DNA of 64,000 nt from an uncultured Oscillospiraceae bacterium. GTDB taxonomy: Bacteria; Bacillota; Clostridia; Oscillospirales; Ruminococcaceae. A program made the translations under genes and the position numbers. Of this stretch, positions 63,360 through 64,000 are shown in pieces. Under the pieces are notes generated by a model. That model saw nothing but the letters and a program-made list of their open reading frames with translations. It was not told the origin of the DNA and made no database searches. Numbering within the stretch: position 1 is the first letter of the stretch; each line of letters starts with the position of its first letter. The stretch is from positions 124,001 through 188,000 of the forward strand of contig CAJFJV010000001.1 in NCBI GenBank assembly GCA_904384225.1, read 5' to 3'.

Positions 63360-64000
63360 ATGGCTGCAAAGAATATGAAAGCAAAGGAATGGGTTCAAAA
63401 CCGTCTGCCCAAAACGGCGGGCGGCTGGATCAAGCTGCTTGTCGCAGTGCTCGCCGTAGCCGCATTGGTCGCCTTGACGGTCTGGCTGATACCGTGGGTC
63501 ATCTCACTCAAGGACGAAGCCGGCCGCCGTGCATTTGAGGAATATATTCACGAACAGGGCGCGTGGGGTGTTCTGATTTTAATCGGGATTCAAATCCTTC
63601 AGGTCGTCATTGCTGTAATCCCCGGCGAACCCATCGAAGTAGTCGCCGGGCTTTTATACGGCACCTTCTGGGGTTATGTGTATTGTACCATCGGTATGTT
63701 GACCGGCACGGTGTTGATTTTTTATACGATCCGTTTTTTTGGGAAAAACGCTATTCAGGCGTTTGCAGACAGCCGTAAGCTGGAACGGTTCCGTTTCCTG
63801 CATGATACGCACCGTTTGAAGATGGTCACGTTTCTTCTCTTTCTTATCCCCGGAACGCCGAAAGATGTGCTGACTTATTTTATGCCGCTCACAAAAATCC
63901 GTCCGCTCACTTTTTTTGTCATTGTTACGGTCGCCCGCATCCCTTCTATCGTCTCTTCCACTTTTATGGGCGATTCTATCGGAAACGGCCAATGGATCCG
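63360..64000 (+). CDS. TVP38/TMEM64 (DedA-like SNARE-associated) membrane protein, 3' end cut
   Basis: At least 213 residues to the window edge. A membrane helix near 24-46 and further helices follow. IAVIPGEPIEVVAGLLYGTFWGYVYCTIGMLTG (about 92-125) and FLLFLIPGTPKDVLTYFMPLTKI with VARIPSIVSSTFMG match the conserved core of the VTT/DedA (SNARE_assoc) family, seen as membrane scaffold or lipid/undecaprenyl phosphate translocases. ATG at 63360 follows GGGGGAAG, though the spacing is long (about 14 bases); an ATG at 63375 is another option. Confidence 0.8.
   Translation, partial: MAAKNMKAKEWVQNRLPKTAGGWIKLLVAVLAVAALVALTVWLIPWVISLKDEAGRRAFEEYIHEQGAWGVLILIGIQILQVVIAVIPGEPIEVVAGLLYGTFWGYVYCTIGMLTGTVLIFYTIRFFGKNAIQAFADSRKLERFRFLHDTHRLKMVTFLLFLIPGTPKDVLTYFMPLTKIRPLTFFVIVTVARIPSIVSSTFMGDSIGNGQWI

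Overview
The window is chromosomal DNA from a Gram-positive, strictly anaerobic member of the Clostridia (Bacillota). Signs of this are low-GC-type sigma-A promoters and AGGAGG ribosome sites, an anaerobic ribonucleotide reductase (nrdDG) under NrdR boxes, a T-box on thrS, a CIRCE element, a Na+-pumping decarboxylase beta/gamma pair, and a YlmC/YmxH-type protein of spore-formers. The gene content and moderately high GC suggest a gut Oscillospirales-like lineage; that is an inference. No phage, insertion sequence, CRISPR array, tRNA or rRNA was seen. The window is ordinary core genome with several unusual proteins and RNA leaders.

Left part (1-8 kb): a leftward purine operon purE-purC-purF-like-purM-purN. 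Its leader carries a closed stem, a short ORF and an intrinsic terminator. The purF-like protein lacks the glutaminase nucleophile. Beside it is a cytosolic GH9 glucanase. At 8-14 kb on the plus strand are a PadR-DUF1700-DUF4097 envelope-response operon and a YesM/YesN-type two-component system translationally coupled to an orphan solute-binding lipoprotein.

14-28 kb (minus strand): an EF-G paralogue; rlmB followed by a large membrane protein that looks like a catalytically dead P-type ATPase; oadG-oadB; an amidohydrolase; a GHL10-type lipoprotein; ylmC followed by a signal-peptidase-like protein without its serine; and an AAC(3)-like acetyltransferase plus sulfatase pair. 28-38 kb: a small ribbon-helix-helix protein, nrdD-nrdG, a LacI regulator, a HAD phosphatase/DegT aminotransferase pair, a degenerate LCP-like protein, lgt and tandem DUF4190 proteins.

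38-47.6 kb: T-box-controlled thrS, then a HAD hydrolase/nucleoside deoxyribosyltransferase/D-2-hydroxyacid dehydrogenase operon, CIRCE-controlled hsp20, and a cluster like Bacillus ydjGHI (zinc ribbon, TPM, SPFH) without pspA, and a GNAT acetyltransferase. 48-60 kb: the leftward rpoB-rpoC-rpsL-rpsG-fusA-tuf supercluster, with an attenuator-like alternative hairpin before rpsL. 60-64 kb: an XRE-HTH/ADP-ribosylglycohydrolase fusion, a polytopic membrane protein, and the start of a TVP38/DedA-type membrane protein.

The best candidates for new biology are the nucleophile-less PurF, the pseudo-P-type ATPase, the two leader RNAs (purE, rpsL), the HTH-ADP-ribosylglycohydrolase fusion and the pseudo-signal-peptidase.
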